A DNA stretch of 64,000 nt from CAXXOK01 sp964584315 (GTDB lineage: Bacteria; Bacillota; Clostridia; Christensenellales; Aristaeellaceae). A program made the position numbers and the translations under genes. The notes under the pieces are model-generated. The model was not told where the DNA came from and made no database searches. It worked only from the letters and a program-made list of their open reading frames with translations. The stretch covers positions 62,001 through 126,000 of the forward strand of contig CAZOZO010000001.1 in the NCBI GenBank assembly GCA_964584315.1, given 5' to 3'. Below are positions 1 to 10,412 of the stretch, piece after piece (within the stretch, counting starts at the first letter, position 1; each line of letters begins with the position of its first letter).

Positions 1-4
1 GCGT

Positions 5-523
5 TTACCGCTCACAAAACGGCAGCTTGCGCCTGTGGTGCTTGCGGCAGGCGGCGCAATCCTCATGGCGGCGGCATTCCTTGGGGCAGGGGCAAACGCC
101 CTGCGCTGCGGCGGCGGTGGCGGCCAACACGCGCACGCCCGCATCGCGCAGGGCTTTGGCGGTAAGGCCGTCGCCCCTGACCAGCGCGCCGGTGAAGGTA
201 CCGTCGTACACCGTGCCCACGCCGCAAGATGGGCTCTTGTCCTGCAACACCGCACAATCACACCCGAGGGTTTTGGCGAGCAACACCGCCTCGACGGCGC
301 CTTTTTCGAATTGGGCGGTCACATCTGCGCCGGACTTGGAAAACACGCGGCCATCACGCATCTCGGAGGGGTCGCGCGGGGTGTGCAGGCCGCCGTAAAT
401 TTCGGGGCAGTAGGGTATGAGCGTATGATCGGCAGCGAGGCGCAAAATGGCGGGATTCTCCTTGGAGCGGCCGTCGTAGCGGCAGCTGAGGCCGAGCAGG
501 CACGCGCTGACCAGAATTTTCAT
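5..523 (-). CDS. DUF523 family protein
   Basis: This 172-residue protein matches the DUF523 family, small cysteine-rich cytosolic proteins whose biochemical role is not established. Visible family hallmarks are the N-terminal MKILVSACLLG with the following CRYDG, the CPE motif near residue 40, and the central DKSPSCG motif. A Cys-rich tail follows (CPCPKECRRHEDCAAC), which could bind metal; that is inference. The ATG start is preceded by GGGAGAGGAG. The stop lies at the left window edge, so the gene is complete. It diverges from the secreted orphan at 686. Confidence 0.85.
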   Translation of the reverse strand: MKILVSACLLGLSCRYDGRSKENPAILRLAADHTLIPYCPEIYGGLHTPRDPSEMRDGRVFSKSGADVTAQFEKGAVEAVLLAKTLGCDCAVLQDKSPSCGVGTVYDGTFTGALVRGDGLTAKALRDAGVRVLAATAAAAQGVCPCPKECRRHEDCAACRKHHRRKLPFCER

Positions 524-554
524 GCGTTGGCTCCTCTCCCTTTCAACTGCCCTT

Positions 555-582
555 ATTGTATCACAAACCCGTTGGCACGCAA
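555..582 (-). promoter_or_regulatory. Putative sigma-A promoter of the DUF523 gene
   Basis: On the minus strand, TTGCGT (577-582) and TACAAT (555-560) are separated by 16 nt, about 35 nt upstream of the ATG at 523. The -10 is good and the -35 moderate. No operator-like repeat is evident. Confidence 0.45.
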
Positions 583-628
583 GGATGTGGAGCGACTTTG
601 GCTAGATTCGTCTTGGACCGAATACGAA

Positions 629-657
629 TTGACAAATGCAGGATAACATACTATTCT
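629..657 (+). promoter_or_regulatory. Sigma-A promoter of the secreted orphan gene
   Basis: TTGACA (629-634) and TATTCT (652-657) are separated by exactly 17 nt, about 30 nt upstream of the ATG at 686. The -35 is a perfect consensus and the -10 matches at four of six positions. Confidence 0.65.
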
Positions 658-685
658 GTTTACAAATGACGGGAGGGAATTGAAT

Positions 686-1447
686 ATGCATAAAAAGCTG
701 CTTTGCCTGCTACTGGTGGCCGCACTTCTGCTCACACCGCTTTGCGCCCTTGCGGACGAAACACGTGGCTTTGATACACCTGAAGCCTGCGCGCAGGCGG
801 TGTTCGACATGCTCAAAGCACAGGACATGGCCGCGCTTGACAACTGCTTTGCCTTTGCGGAGCTAGCCCGTCAGTTTGATTTCAATGCGTATTGTGAGCG
901 CATTCAGGCGGTGATGGCAGCCATCTCGCTGTTGCCCGCAACGGGGCCGATCAACATTGCCTATAACGAAAGCAAGCTGCGCCGCGATTTCCTCTTCCGC
1001 CTCAGCTTTTCAACACTGATGCTCAACCGGCCCGAACTGGCAGAGACGGTCGGCAATGGTCTTGTGGTCGCTAAAACGCAGGAAGAATATGACAACGTAC
1101 TGCTGATGATGAACGAGGCTTCCAGCATGGAATGCTGGAGCACGCTCTCACTGGTCAAGATCGTCACGCCTGCTTACTTCCCTGAGCTGGCCCAAAGTTT
1201 CTATTCGGAGCGAAACCTGAGCAATATCCAGAAGATGCTGTTGCCGTGGGGCGTGAGCGAGTATGAGGAACTGATTTTGATCCTGGGGCTTCCCTGTGGC
1301 AGCGAAGCAAGCGGCATGGGCTTGCTGGTGATGCCCGTCCAGATCATCAAAGTGCATGGCCGCTGGTTGGCAAACCCGATTAACTCCATCGTAGCGAATA
1401 TTCTGGGCATCAACTCCATGAGTATGGTCGCGCCCATTGCGCAGTAA
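686..1447 (+). CDS. Secreted protein of unknown function
   Basis: This 253-residue protein has a clear Sec signal peptide: two lysines, a hydrophobic core of Leu/Val/Ala and a cleavage-compatible ALA-DE junction at about residues 21-23. I do not recognise a family. The mature part is mixed alpha/beta in character without obvious catalytic motifs or cell-wall anchor. The early segment (FDTPEACAQAVFDMLKAQD) resembles the opening helix of small lipocalin/NTF2-like stress proteins, but that is weak. I chose the ATG at 686 over TTG at 680 because GGGAGG (671-676) is then 9 nt away instead of 3. It is probably monocistronic and converges on lepA. Confidence 0.7.
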   Translation: MHKKLLCLLLVAALLLTPLCALADETRGFDTPEACAQAVFDMLKAQDMAALDNCFAFAELARQFDFNAYCERIQAVMAAISLLPATGPINIAYNESKLRRDFLFRLSFSTLMLNRPELAETVGNGLVVAKTQEEYDNVLLMMNEASSMECWSTLSLVKIVTPAYFPELAQSFYSERNLSNIQKMLLPWGVSEYEELILILGLPCGSEASGMGLLVMPVQIIKVHGRWLANPINSIVANILGINSMSMVAPIAQ

Positions 1448-1461
1448 CGGTGCACTCTTGC

Positions 1462-1499
1462 AAAACGAAAGCGCCCCGCCGAACACTCGGTGGGGCGCT
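1462..1499 (-). terminator. Intrinsic terminator of lepA
   Basis: A 13-bp stem (1470-1482 with 1487-1499, one G-T pair, loop ACAC) is followed on the minus strand by a T-rich tract (TTTCGTTTT). It lies just beyond the lepA stop. The plus-strand side has no T tract, so it serves mainly lepA, though the hairpin may also shield the convergent upstream gene. Confidence 0.75.
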
Positions 1500-1522
1500 A
1501 AGCATGAAGGGATTCAATACGG

Positions 1523-3334
<1,812 letters not shown>

Positions 3335-3411
3335 GGCATTCCCTCCGTAGTTCGGTTAATGGTGCCGGGCGGCGCACTTGGCGTGCGGCGCTTCCGGCGT
3401 GTATGACAGGG

Positions 3412-3831
3412 TTACATGGCTGACGGCGTGCCGCCCGAGGGCGGCCGCTCGCCGCTCTGCGCCGCCTGCGACGGGCAAAGCGGCGTCAACTCGCATTGCA
3501 GGCGTAGCTTTTCAGCCTGCCGCTTCTCCTCCACGCCGATCTCCCAGTGCAACAGAAACGTGAGCAGGCTGCGCAGCAGGATGATGGCCGCGAGCGTGCC
3601 CAGCTCGCTCCAGCCGCTGACGATGACCGAGCGCAGCACCTCGCTGCCCACCTTGAACTCCAGCCCCAGCATGATGCCCTGCGCCAGTTCGATGCGCGTG
3701 CAGTCTCGCTTTCTCAAAAAATCGATAAAGCCGCGCGCCATGCTGATGACGATGATCAGCATGCCTACCAACTCGATCAGGTGGATGGCGAGGCGCACGA
3801 TCGTCTGAAAGACGGTTTCGATTTGCTCCAT
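3412..3831 (-). CDS. DUF1622 family membrane protein
   Basis: This 139-residue protein matches the DUF1622 family of small integral membrane proteins of unknown function. An amphipathic N-terminus runs into a transmembrane segment (IELVGMLIIVISM). A polar loop with RIELAQGIMLGLEF is the most conserved part of the family. A second hydrophobic stretch (LGTLAAIILLRSLLTFLL) follows, then a charged cytosolic tail with a Pro/Gly-rich end. The ATG at 3831 is preceded by GGAGGTG at good spacing; upstream in-frame codons lack one. The gene diverges from hemW with only 65 bp between starts, and it is co-directional with lepA. Confidence 0.85.
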   Translation of the reverse strand: MEQIETVFQTIVRLAIHLIELVGMLIIVISMARGFIDFLRKRDCTRIELAQGIMLGLEFKVGSEVLRSVIVSGWSELGTLAAIILLRSLLTFLLHWEIGVEEKRQAEKLRLQCELTPLCPSQAAQSGERPPSGGTPSAM

Positions 3832-3896
3832 GGTCAAACACCTCCAAAGATGGTATGATGGCCTCGGAGCCCGCACAGCGTGCGAGGAGGCGTGCC

Positions 3897-5069
3897 ATGC
3901 TCTCATTATACTTACATTTTCCGTTTTGTAAAAGGAAATGTTCCTATTGCGACTTTTGCTCCGCGGCGGCGGACGAGGCGACCGTGGCGGCCTACTGCAG
4001 TTCGCTGGAGGCGGAGATACGGCTGGAGGCCAAGCGTTACGGGCATATGCCTGTGGATACGGTGTTCCTGGGCGGGGGCACGCCCTCCGTGGTGCCTGCG
4101 CCGCTCATGCGCGGCGTGCTTGCCGCGCTGCGGGAGCGCTTTGCCATACAGCCGGACGCGGAATTCACCAGCGAGGCCAACCCGGGCACCTTGAGTGCGG
4201 AGTGGCTTGACGTTCTCCGCGATGCGGGCATGAACCGCCTGTCGCTGGGCGTGCAGGCCATTCAGCCGCACCTGCTGAAAGCGCTGGGGCGCATCCATGA
4301 TTTTGCGGAGGCGCGCGAAGCCATTGCGCTGGCGCGGGGGCGGGCCATCAGCAACATCAGCGCGGACGCGATGTTCGCTCTGCCGGAGCAATCAATGGAA
4401 GAATACATGGATACCCTGCGCGCGCTGGCGGACGAAGGGGTCACGCACATCTCCGCCTATGCGCTGATCGTGGAGGAAGGCACGCCCCTGCATGCGCGCG
4501 TGCATCGCGGCGAAGCCGTGCCCGCGAGCGACGATCTGGCTGCGGACATGCTGGAGGCGGGCGTTGACCTGCTGGCGCAGCTTGGCTACGCACGCTACGA
4601 GATATCCAATTTTGCTCGCGAGGGCTTCCTGTGCAGGCACAACATGGGCTACTGGCGGCAGAAGCCCTATCTGGGGCTGGGCGCAAGCGCAGCCGGTCTG
4701 CTGCCGCCAGATGGGTCGGCAAGGGAAGACATCGCCTACCTGCGCAGGAGCAATACAGCGGATGTGAAGGCCTACACCGCCGCCCTGCTGAATGGGCTCG
4801 ATGCGCCTGCTGAGATCACGCCCGTCACGCGACACGAAGCGATGTTTGAGACGATCATGCTGGGCCTGCGAACCGTTGCGGGCGTTAGCCTTGCGGCTTT
4901 CCGCGCCATGCACGGACACGCGCTGGAAACTGTTTACGGCGATGCTGTCGCCATGCTGCGCGGGCAAGGGCTGCTGGACGAGGCGGCACTTGCAAAGGGG
5001 CGGCTTGCGCTCACCCGGCGGGGCCTCGCGGTACAGAATACGGCGCTGATGCCCTTCCTGCAAGGGTGA
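3897..5069 (+). CDS. hemW: Radical SAM heme chaperone HemW
   Basis: HemW is a radical-SAM-fold protein formerly annotated as coproporphyrinogen III oxidase HemN. Family knowledge assigns it heme binding and delivery rather than CPO activity. The 390-residue protein opens with the cluster motif CKRKCSYCDF (CX3CX2C), then GGGTPS for SAM binding, and near the C-terminus the HNMGYW and GLGASAAG segments of the HemW group. The ATG at 3897 is preceded by GAGGAGG with 6-nt spacing, so the in-frame start at 3855 is rejected. It precedes hrcA, as in many Firmicutes, but is separated from it by the CIRCE promoter. Confidence 0.93.
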   Translation: MLSLYLHFPFCKRKCSYCDFCSAAADEATVAAYCSSLEAEIRLEAKRYGHMPVDTVFLGGGTPSVVPAPLMRGVLAALRERFAIQPDAEFTSEANPGTLSAEWLDVLRDAGMNRLSLGVQAIQPHLLKALGRIHDFAEAREAIALARGRAISNISADAMFALPEQSMEEYMDTLRALADEGVTHISAYALIVEEGTPLHARVHRGEAVPASDDLAADMLEAGVDLLAQLGYARYEISNFAREGFLCRHNMGYWRQKPYLGLGASAAGLLPPDGSAREDIAYLRRSNTADVKAYTAALLNGLDAPAEITPVTRHEAMFETIMLGLRTVAGVSLAAFRAMHGHALETVYGDAVAMLRGQGLLDEAALAKGRLALTRRGLAVQNTALMPFLQG

Positions 5070-5239
5070 GCGCGGCGTTGGGAATGGGCAGCCGTCGATG
5101 CCGTGCGCAGAATGTTGCGCACACGGCTGCTTCAAGAGACGGAAAAATTTTGGTCAGTAATGGTCAAAAATGACGCAAAAGCCTTTGTGTTCATGCCTTT
5201 GCGATTTATGAACAAATGAAAAACAACCCGGAGCGACGC

Positions 5240-5268
5240 TTGACAAAAGCGCTGAACAGGCATATGAT
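5240..5268 (+). promoter_or_regulatory. Sigma-A promoter of the hrcA-grpE-dnaK-dnaJ operon
   Basis: TTGACA (5240-5245) and TATGAT (5263-5268) are separated by 17 nt. The predicted transcription start falls at the left edge of the CIRCE element, so HrcA bound there would block initiation, as in Bacillus subtilis. Confidence 0.85.
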
Positions 5269-5277
5269 ATGACCATG

Positions 5278-5304
5278 TTAGCACTCACATTAAGCGAGTG
5301 CTAA
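5278..5304 (+). promoter_or_regulatory. CIRCE operator (HrcA binding site)
   Basis: A perfect TTAGCACTC (5278-5286), 9-nt spacer, GAGTGCTAA (5296-5304) inverted repeat matches the canonical CIRCE element. It lies between the promoter and hrcA, giving autoregulated heat-shock control of hrcA and the chaperone genes downstream. I saw no second CIRCE copy in the window; groESL is not present here. Confidence 0.98.
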
Positions 5305-5343
5305 CAACATGACCAGACAGCCGCCTGAATGGGAGGTGACGGC

Positions 5344-6372
5344 ATGTCGATGGACGCGCGGAAGTTCCGCATTTTACAGGCGATCATCGATGACTACATC
5401 CTGACGGCCATCCCCGTTGGCAGCCGTACCATCTCCAAGAAATACGAGATGGGTCTAAGCTCCGCCACCATCCGCAATGAGATGAGCGACTTGGAGGAGC
5501 TGGGGTACCTTGACCAGCCGCACGTGAGCGCGGGGCGCATCCCCAGCGCGAAGGCCTACCGCCTGTACGTGGATCAGCTGCTCAAGGCGGGCAAGATCAA
5601 AGCGGACGACGTGGACACCCTGCGCACGCACTTTAGCCAACGCACGGGCAAGATGGAGGACGTGATCAACCGCGCCGCGCAGGTACTCAGCTCCATCACC
5701 AGCTATACGGCGCTGGTGGTAGGCCCCAAGGGCGGGGAGATGACCATCCGCAACCTGCAACTGGTGCCGGTATCCCAAAACAGCGCGCTGCTGGTGATCG
5801 TGACTGATAGCGGCATCGTGCGGGACGCCCTGATCCATGTGGACAGCGAGCTGGACGCGGATGCACTCTACGCCATCAGCCGCACGCTGACCGAGCGACT
5901 TGCAGGCAGGAGCCTTGCCGAAACGCAGGACGTACTGCGCGCGCTGCGCCGCGAGTTTGCGGAGAAGCGCGACGTACTGGGCGGCGTGAGCGAGCTGGTG
6001 GCTGATGTCGAAAGCCAGCAGACCACCGCGAAGATCGCCTTCGGCGGTACCAGCAACATCCTGAGCTTCCCCGAGTACAGCGATGTGGAGAAAGCCCGGT
6101 CGTTCCTCAGCCTTCTGGAGAGCAAGGATACGCTCCTTCGCCTTTTGGAGCAGCACCAGAACGTGGCGTTCACGGTGCGCATCGGGCCGGAGACGGGCGT
6201 GCCGGAACTCAGGGATTGCTCGCTGGTCACGGCCACCTACTCCATCGGCGACCACACACACGGCACCATCGGGGTCATCGGCCCCACGCGGATGCAGTAC
6301 GGACGGGTGCTGGGCGTGCTCAGCGCCATGGGCGAGCAGCTGACCAGGCTGCTCACGCAGGATAAGGAGTGA
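5344..6372 (+). CDS. hrcA: Heat-inducible transcription repressor HrcA
   Basis: HrcA represses chaperone operons by binding CIRCE; its activity is tuned by GroEL in characterised species. The 342-residue protein begins with a winged-helix domain (RKFRILQAIIDDYI through SATIRNEMSDLEELGYL) followed by the GRIPS-AYR(L)YV segment that marks the family. The GAF-like dimerisation region and C-terminal GVIGPTRMQYGRV motif complete it. I place the start at ATG 5344, with GGGAGGTG 5 nt upstream; ATG 5329 overlaps that ribosome-binding site. The stop is followed within 6 nt by grpE. Confidence 0.97.
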   Translation: MSMDARKFRILQAIIDDYILTAIPVGSRTISKKYEMGLSSATIRNEMSDLEELGYLDQPHVSAGRIPSAKAYRLYVDQLLKAGKIKADDVDTLRTHFSQRTGKMEDVINRAAQVLSSITSYTALVVGPKGGEMTIRNLQLVPVSQNSALLVIVTDSGIVRDALIHVDSELDADALYAISRTLTERLAGRSLAETQDVLRALRREFAEKRDVLGGVSELVADVESQQTTAKIAFGGTSNILSFPEYSDVEKARSFLSLLESKDTLLRLLEQHQNVAFTVRIGPETGVPELRDCSLVTATYSIGDHTHGTIGVIGPTRMQYGRVLGVLSAMGEQLTRLLTQDKE

Positions 6373-6378
6373 CGGGCC

Positions 6379-7071
6379 GTGGGCGCGAAACCGAAAACCG
6401 TGAGAAACGAGGGAAACGAGCCAGCCATGAAGCCTGAACGTGACAAAAAGAAGAAACCCGACGCGCCGGAGGCGGCGCCGCAGGAGACGACCCCCGATAC
6501 CGACCGCGAGGCTATCGAAGCGATGGGCGCCAGCCTTGACGATGCTACCGCCTGCCAGCTGGACGACGAGTTCGAGGCCGAGCGTGTGGAGGCCGAGGCA
6601 CAGACTGTTGCAAACGAGCTGGCCGACGCGCTGGCCGCTGCCAACGCAAGGGCGGAGGAGTATTTGAACCTTGCCCAGCGCGTGCAGGCGGATTTTGACA
6701 ACTACCGCCGCCGCAACCAGAACACGCGCAGCGAAGCCTTCGAGGATGGCGCGCGCGCCTTTGCCGCCACATTGCTTCCGGTTTTGGATAACCTGGAGCG
6801 CGCGGTGGGCGCAGCGGAAGGCACCGCCGACGCGGCCCTGAAAGAGGGTGTGGAGATGGTGCTGCGGCAGCTGAGCGAGGCGTTTGCCAAGCGCGGCGTG
6901 ACCCCCATCGAACGCAAGGGCGAGAAATTTGACCCCAACCTGGAAAACGCCGTGATGCAGGGCTCCGCTGAGGACGGCGAGCCGGGCACCGTGTGCGAGG
7001 TGTTCCAAAAGGGCTACCAGATGGGCGGGTGCGTGCTGCGCCACGCCATGGTCAAGGTAGTGCCGGAGTAA
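6379..7071 (+). CDS. grpE: GrpE nucleotide exchange factor
   Basis: GrpE releases ADP from DnaK. The 230-residue protein has the expected acidic and Lys-rich disordered N-terminus (about residues 1-70), then a long helix (LAAANARAEEYLNLAQRV and the DFDNYRRR core), then the beta-domain with the GVTPIERKGEKFDPN and GYQMGGCVLRHAMVKV signatures. The likely start is GTG 6379, with AAGGAGTG spanning the hrcA stop region 9 nt upstream; ATG 6427 is a possible shorter start without a good ribosome-binding site. Together with hrcA, dnaK and dnaJ it forms the CIRCE-controlled operon. Confidence 0.95.
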   Translation: MGAKPKTVRNEGNEPAMKPERDKKKKPDAPEAAPQETTPDTDREAIEAMGASLDDATACQLDDEFEAERVEAEAQTVANELADALAAANARAEEYLNLAQRVQADFDNYRRRNQNTRSEAFEDGARAFAATLLPVLDNLERAVGAAEGTADAALKEGVEMVLRQLSEAFAKRGVTPIERKGEKFDPNLENAVMQGSAEDGEPGTVCEVFQKGYQMGGCVLRHAMVKVVPE

Positions 7072-7172
7072 AGCGTACCCCCGTCGGCAAGGGCAAACGC
7101 CCTTTCCCATATACAAACCGTAACATCGACTTTATGCGTAAAGCGCATCCATGATTGCAAGGAGGAACCATT

Positions 7173-8990
7173 ATGGGCAAGATTATCGGCATCGACCTTG
7201 GCACCACCAACAGCTGCGTAGCCGTGCTGGAAGGCGGCGAACCGGTCGTTATCCCCAACGCGGAAGGCGCGCGTACCACCCCGTCGGTCGTGGCCTTCAC
7301 CAAGGACGGCGAGCGTCTGGTTGGCCAGATCGCCAAGCGCCAGGCCGTCACCAACCCCGACCGCACCGTGATTTCCATCAAGCGTGAAATGGGCACCGGC
7401 CATAAGGTGACCATTGACGATAAGAGCTATACCCCGCAGGAGATCAGCGCGATGATCCTGCAAAAGCTCAAGACCGACGCCGAGGCCTACCTTGGTGAGA
7501 AGGTGTCGCAGGCGGTCATTACCGTGCCCGCGTATTTCAGCGACAGCCAGCGTCAGGCCACCAAGGATGCGGGCCGCATCGCTGGCCTTGAGGTGCTGCG
7601 CATCATCAACGAGCCCACCGCCGCGTCGCTGGCCTATGGCCTTGACAAGCAGGGCAGCCAGAAGATCCTGGTGTATGACCTGGGCGGCGGTACGTTTGAC
7701 GTGAGCCTTTTGGAGATCGGCGACGGCGTGTTCGAGGTACTGGCCACCAACGGCAACAACCGCCTTGGCGGCGACGACTTCGACGACCGCATCATCAACT
7801 GGATCGTCGACAACTTCAAGAAGGAATACGGCATCGACCTCAAGCAGGATCGTATGGCCTACCAGCGCCTCAAGGAAGCCGCCGAAAAGGCGAAGATCGA
7901 CCTGAGCGGCGTGATGAGCACCAACATCAACCTGCCCTTCATCACCAGCGACCAGAACGGCCCCAAGCATCTGGACATGACGCTGACCCGCGCCAAGTTT
8001 GACGAGCTGACCGCCGACCTCGTGGAGATGACCATCGAGCCCATGAACAAGGCGCTCAAGGACGCCGGGCTCACCGCCGAGCAGATCGACAAGGTGATCC
8101 TCGTGGGCGGCTCCACCCGCACTCCGGCCGTGCAGACGGCGGTGCGCAAGGTTACCAACAAGGAGCCTTTCAAGGGCATTAACCCGGACGAGTGCGTCGC
8201 GGTAGGCGCGGCCATTCAGGGCGGCGTGCTGGGCGGCGAAGTGAAAGACGTGCTGCTGCTCGACGTGACCCCGCTGTCGCTGGGCCTGGAGACGGAAGGC
8301 CACATCTTTACCAAGCTGATCGAGCGCAACACCACCATCCCCACCACGAAGTCGCAGGTGTTCTCCACCGCGGCCGACGGGCAGACCACCGTGGAAATTC
8401 ACGTATTGCAGGGCGAGCGCCCCATGGCGTATGACAACAAGACGCTTGGCCGCTTCCAGCTCACGGGCATTCCCCCGGCCCCGCGCGGCGTGCCGCAGAT
8501 CGAGGTTACCTTTAACATCGACCGCAACGGCATCGTGAATGTGTCCGCCAAGGACAAGGGCACCGGCAACGAGCAGAAGATCACCATCACCGCTTCCACC
8601 AACATGAGCGAGGATGAGATCCAGAAGCGCGTCAAGGAAGCCGAGCAGTATGCCGAGGAAGACCGCAAGCACAAGGAAGAGGTTGAGACCGTCAACCATG
8701 CGGACAGCCTGATCTACGAGCTGGAGAAGCAACTGCGCGACAACGAGAGCAAGCTCTCCGCCGACGACAAGGCAACCGTGGAAAGCGAAATCGCCGCCTT
8801 CAAGAAGGTGCGCGAGACGAACGACGCGGAAAAGATCAAGCCCGCCATGGAAACGCTCACGCAGAAGGTTTACCAGATCTTCGGCAAGCTCTACCAGCAG
8901 GAGGGCGGCGCCGCAGGCGCAGGCCCCGCGCCGGAGGGCCCCACCCAGAACGACGACGGCACCGTGAATACCGACTACGACGTCAAGTAA
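7173..8990 (+). CDS. dnaK: Molecular chaperone DnaK (Hsp70)
   Basis: DnaK is the ATP-driven Hsp70 chaperone. At 605 residues it is the short Firmicutes type. The signature IDLGTTNSCVAV starts at about residue 7, VYDLGGGTFDVS and VILVGGSTRTPAVQ mark the actin-like ATPase, and LLLDVTPLSLGLETEG begins the substrate-binding domain. The C-terminus is Gly/Ala-rich and ends in DYDVK instead of the common EEVD-like tail. The ATG at 7173 follows AAGGAGGAACC, a strong ribosome-binding site. A 100-nt gap upstream contains a small hairpin (7089-7104), possibly a processing site. Confidence 0.98.
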   Translation: MGKIIGIDLGTTNSCVAVLEGGEPVVIPNAEGARTTPSVVAFTKDGERLVGQIAKRQAVTNPDRTVISIKREMGTGHKVTIDDKSYTPQEISAMILQKLKTDAEAYLGEKVSQAVITVPAYFSDSQRQATKDAGRIAGLEVLRIINEPTAASLAYGLDKQGSQKILVYDLGGGTFDVSLLEIGDGVFEVLATNGNNRLGGDDFDDRIINWIVDNFKKEYGIDLKQDRMAYQRLKEAAEKAKIDLSGVMSTNINLPFITSDQNGPKHLDMTLTRAKFDELTADLVEMTIEPMNKALKDAGLTAEQIDKVILVGGSTRTPAVQTAVRKVTNKEPFKGINPDECVAVGAAIQGGVLGGEVKDVLLLDVTPLSLGLETEGHIFTKLIERNTTIPTTKSQVFSTAADGQTTVEIHVLQGERPMAYDNKTLGRFQLTGIPPAPRGVPQIEVTFNIDRNGIVNVSAKDKGTGNEQKITITASTNMSEDEIQKRVKEAEQYAEEDRKHKEEVETVNHADSLIYELEKQLRDNESKLSADDKATVESEIAAFKKVRETNDAEKIKPAMETLTQKVYQIFGKLYQQEGGAAGAGPAPEGPTQNDDGTVNTDYDVK

Positions 8991-9018
8991 CGGCCGGTTC
9001 CGTTTCCATCCGCCTCGG

Positions 9019-9079
9019 CGCGGCGCAGAGCGACCCTCCGCGCTTCGCCGGGGCTTTCGCAAGCCGACCCCGCGCCGCG
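9019..9079 (+). other. Structured spacer between dnaK and dnaJ
   Basis: The 149-nt gap is extremely GC-rich. It holds an outer 8-bp stem (CGCGGCGC 9019-9026 with GCGCCGCG 9072-9079) enclosing a perfect tetraloop hairpin (GGCTT-TCGC-AAGCC, 9052-9065). There is no T tract, so it is not a standard terminator. It may set the dnaK:dnaJ ratio by RNA processing or attenuation, which is inference. Confidence 0.4.
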
Positions 9080-9139
9080 GCCGGTGCGCATATTTCGATG
9101 CATGGCGCGGCGACGCGCTTGAGATAAGTAGGTGAGCAT

Positions 9140-10261
9140 TTGGCAAAACGCGATTATTACGAGGTGCTCGGCGTGCCCAAAACGGCTACCGAGGCCGAGA
9201 TCAAAAGCGCATACCGCAAGAAGGCCAAGGAGTGCCATCCGGACCTGCACCAGCACGACAAGACTGCCGAGGAGCGCTTCAAGGAGTTGAACGAGGCCAA
9301 CGAGGTTCTCAGCGATGCCGAAAAGCGGGCCCGCTATGACCAGTTTGGCTTTGACGGCCCTGCCATGCAGGGCTTCGGCGGCGACGCGGAGGGCTTTGGC
9401 GGGTTTGGCGGCTTCGGCGGGTTTGGGGATTTTTCAAGCATCTTCGACAGCATTTTGGGCGGTGGCGGCCAGCGCAGGAACGGGCCCGCGGCGGGCAACG
9501 ACCTGCAGCACGATATCGCCATCACCTTTGAAGAGGCTGCCTTTGGCACGCAAAAGACCTTCGAATTTACCCGGAGCGAGCACTGCGAGACATGCCACGG
9601 CACCGGCGCCAAGCCCGGCACACAGCCGCAGACCTGCCCCACCTGCAAAGGCAGCGGTCAAGTGCGGCGCGGCGGCGGTTTTATGGTCACGGTCACCACC
9701 TGCCCCACATGCCGCGGCGAGGGCAAGATCGTTCAGGAGAAGTGCACGGCCTGCGGCGGTAACGGCAAAGTGCGCAAAAAGCGCACGGCCACCATCAAAA
9801 TCCCTGCGGGCATCGACAACGGCCAGAGCATTGTGATGCACGGGCAGGGCGAACCGGGTGCCCGCGGCGGCCCCAGCGGCGACCTGTATGTGCGCGTCAC
9901 AGTCAGGCCGCACAAGCTGTTCAGCCGCGATGGCACCACGCTGCTGCTGAACCTGCCCATCAGCCTCACACAGGCTACGCTGGGCGCGGATATCGAGGTT
10001 CCAACGCTCAAGCAGCCCGTCAAGTACCGCATACCCGAGGGCACACAGAACGATACCGAGTTCCGCCTGAAGGGCTATGGCATCCCCAGCCTGCGGGGCG
10101 GTGGCACGGGCGACCTGTTGGTGCGCGTCAAGGTCGAGGTGCCCAAAAAGCTGAGCGAGAAGCAGAAAGAACTCCTGCGCCAGCTGGAGGACAGCCTGAG
10201 TGGCAAGGAGTACGAGGCGCGGCGCGCCTTTGCCGACAAGGCGAAGAACGTGGGCGTTTGA
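9140..10261 (+). CDS. dnaJ: Co-chaperone DnaJ (Hsp40, class A)
   Basis: DnaJ stimulates DnaK ATPase and delivers substrates. The 373-residue protein shows all class A parts: J-domain with HPD near residue 33, a Gly/Phe-rich linker (about 75-110), four zinc-binding CXXCXGXG repeats (CETCHGTG, CPTCKGSG, CPTCRGEG, CTACGGNG) and the C-terminal substrate-binding domain with GEPGARGGPSGDLYV. The start appears to be TTG (TTGGCAAAACGCGAT giving MAKRD), preceded by TAGGTGAG; no in-frame ATG is near. Confidence 0.97.
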   Translation: MAKRDYYEVLGVPKTATEAEIKSAYRKKAKECHPDLHQHDKTAEERFKELNEANEVLSDAEKRARYDQFGFDGPAMQGFGGDAEGFGGFGGFGGFGDFSSIFDSILGGGGQRRNGPAAGNDLQHDIAITFEEAAFGTQKTFEFTRSEHCETCHGTGAKPGTQPQTCPTCKGSGQVRRGGGFMVTVTTCPTCRGEGKIVQEKCTACGGNGKVRKKRTATIKIPAGIDNGQSIVMHGQGEPGARGGPSGDLYVRVTVRPHKLFSRDGTTLLLNLPISLTQATLGADIEVPTLKQPVKYRIPEGTQNDTEFRLKGYGIPSLRGGGTGDLLVRVKVEVPKKLSEKQKELLRQLEDSLSGKEYEARRAFADKAKNVGV

Positions 10262-10276
10262 TGCCGCTCGCGACCC

Positions 10277-10305
10277 TTGCGCACCCGCGCGGGGCGTGGT
10301 ATGCT
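10277..10305 (+). promoter_or_regulatory. Putative promoter of the prmA-rsmE-mtaB-HIT genes
   Basis: TTGCGC (10277-10282) and TATGCT (10300-10305) with 17-nt spacing lie about 110 nt upstream of prmA. The leader contains a short hairpin (GCCGG / CCGGC around 10323-10339). The -35 is weak, so read-through from dnaJ is also possible. Confidence 0.4.
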
Positions 10306-10412
10306 ACAACCGAAAAGCAACGCCGGGTTTCAACCGGCTCATGCGAGGGGGCTCTGCCAGCCAGGCGGGCCCTCTCGCCCGGCTATTTTACAGTGCAAAG
10401 GGAGGCCACCAT

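Noticed and set aside
5455..9146. Minus-strand open frames of 553 and 710 codons opposite hrcA-grpE-dnaK
   Set aside because: Shadows of the GC-rich codons of the real genes. They are His/Ala/Leu/Gly-rich with no motif or ribosome-binding site.
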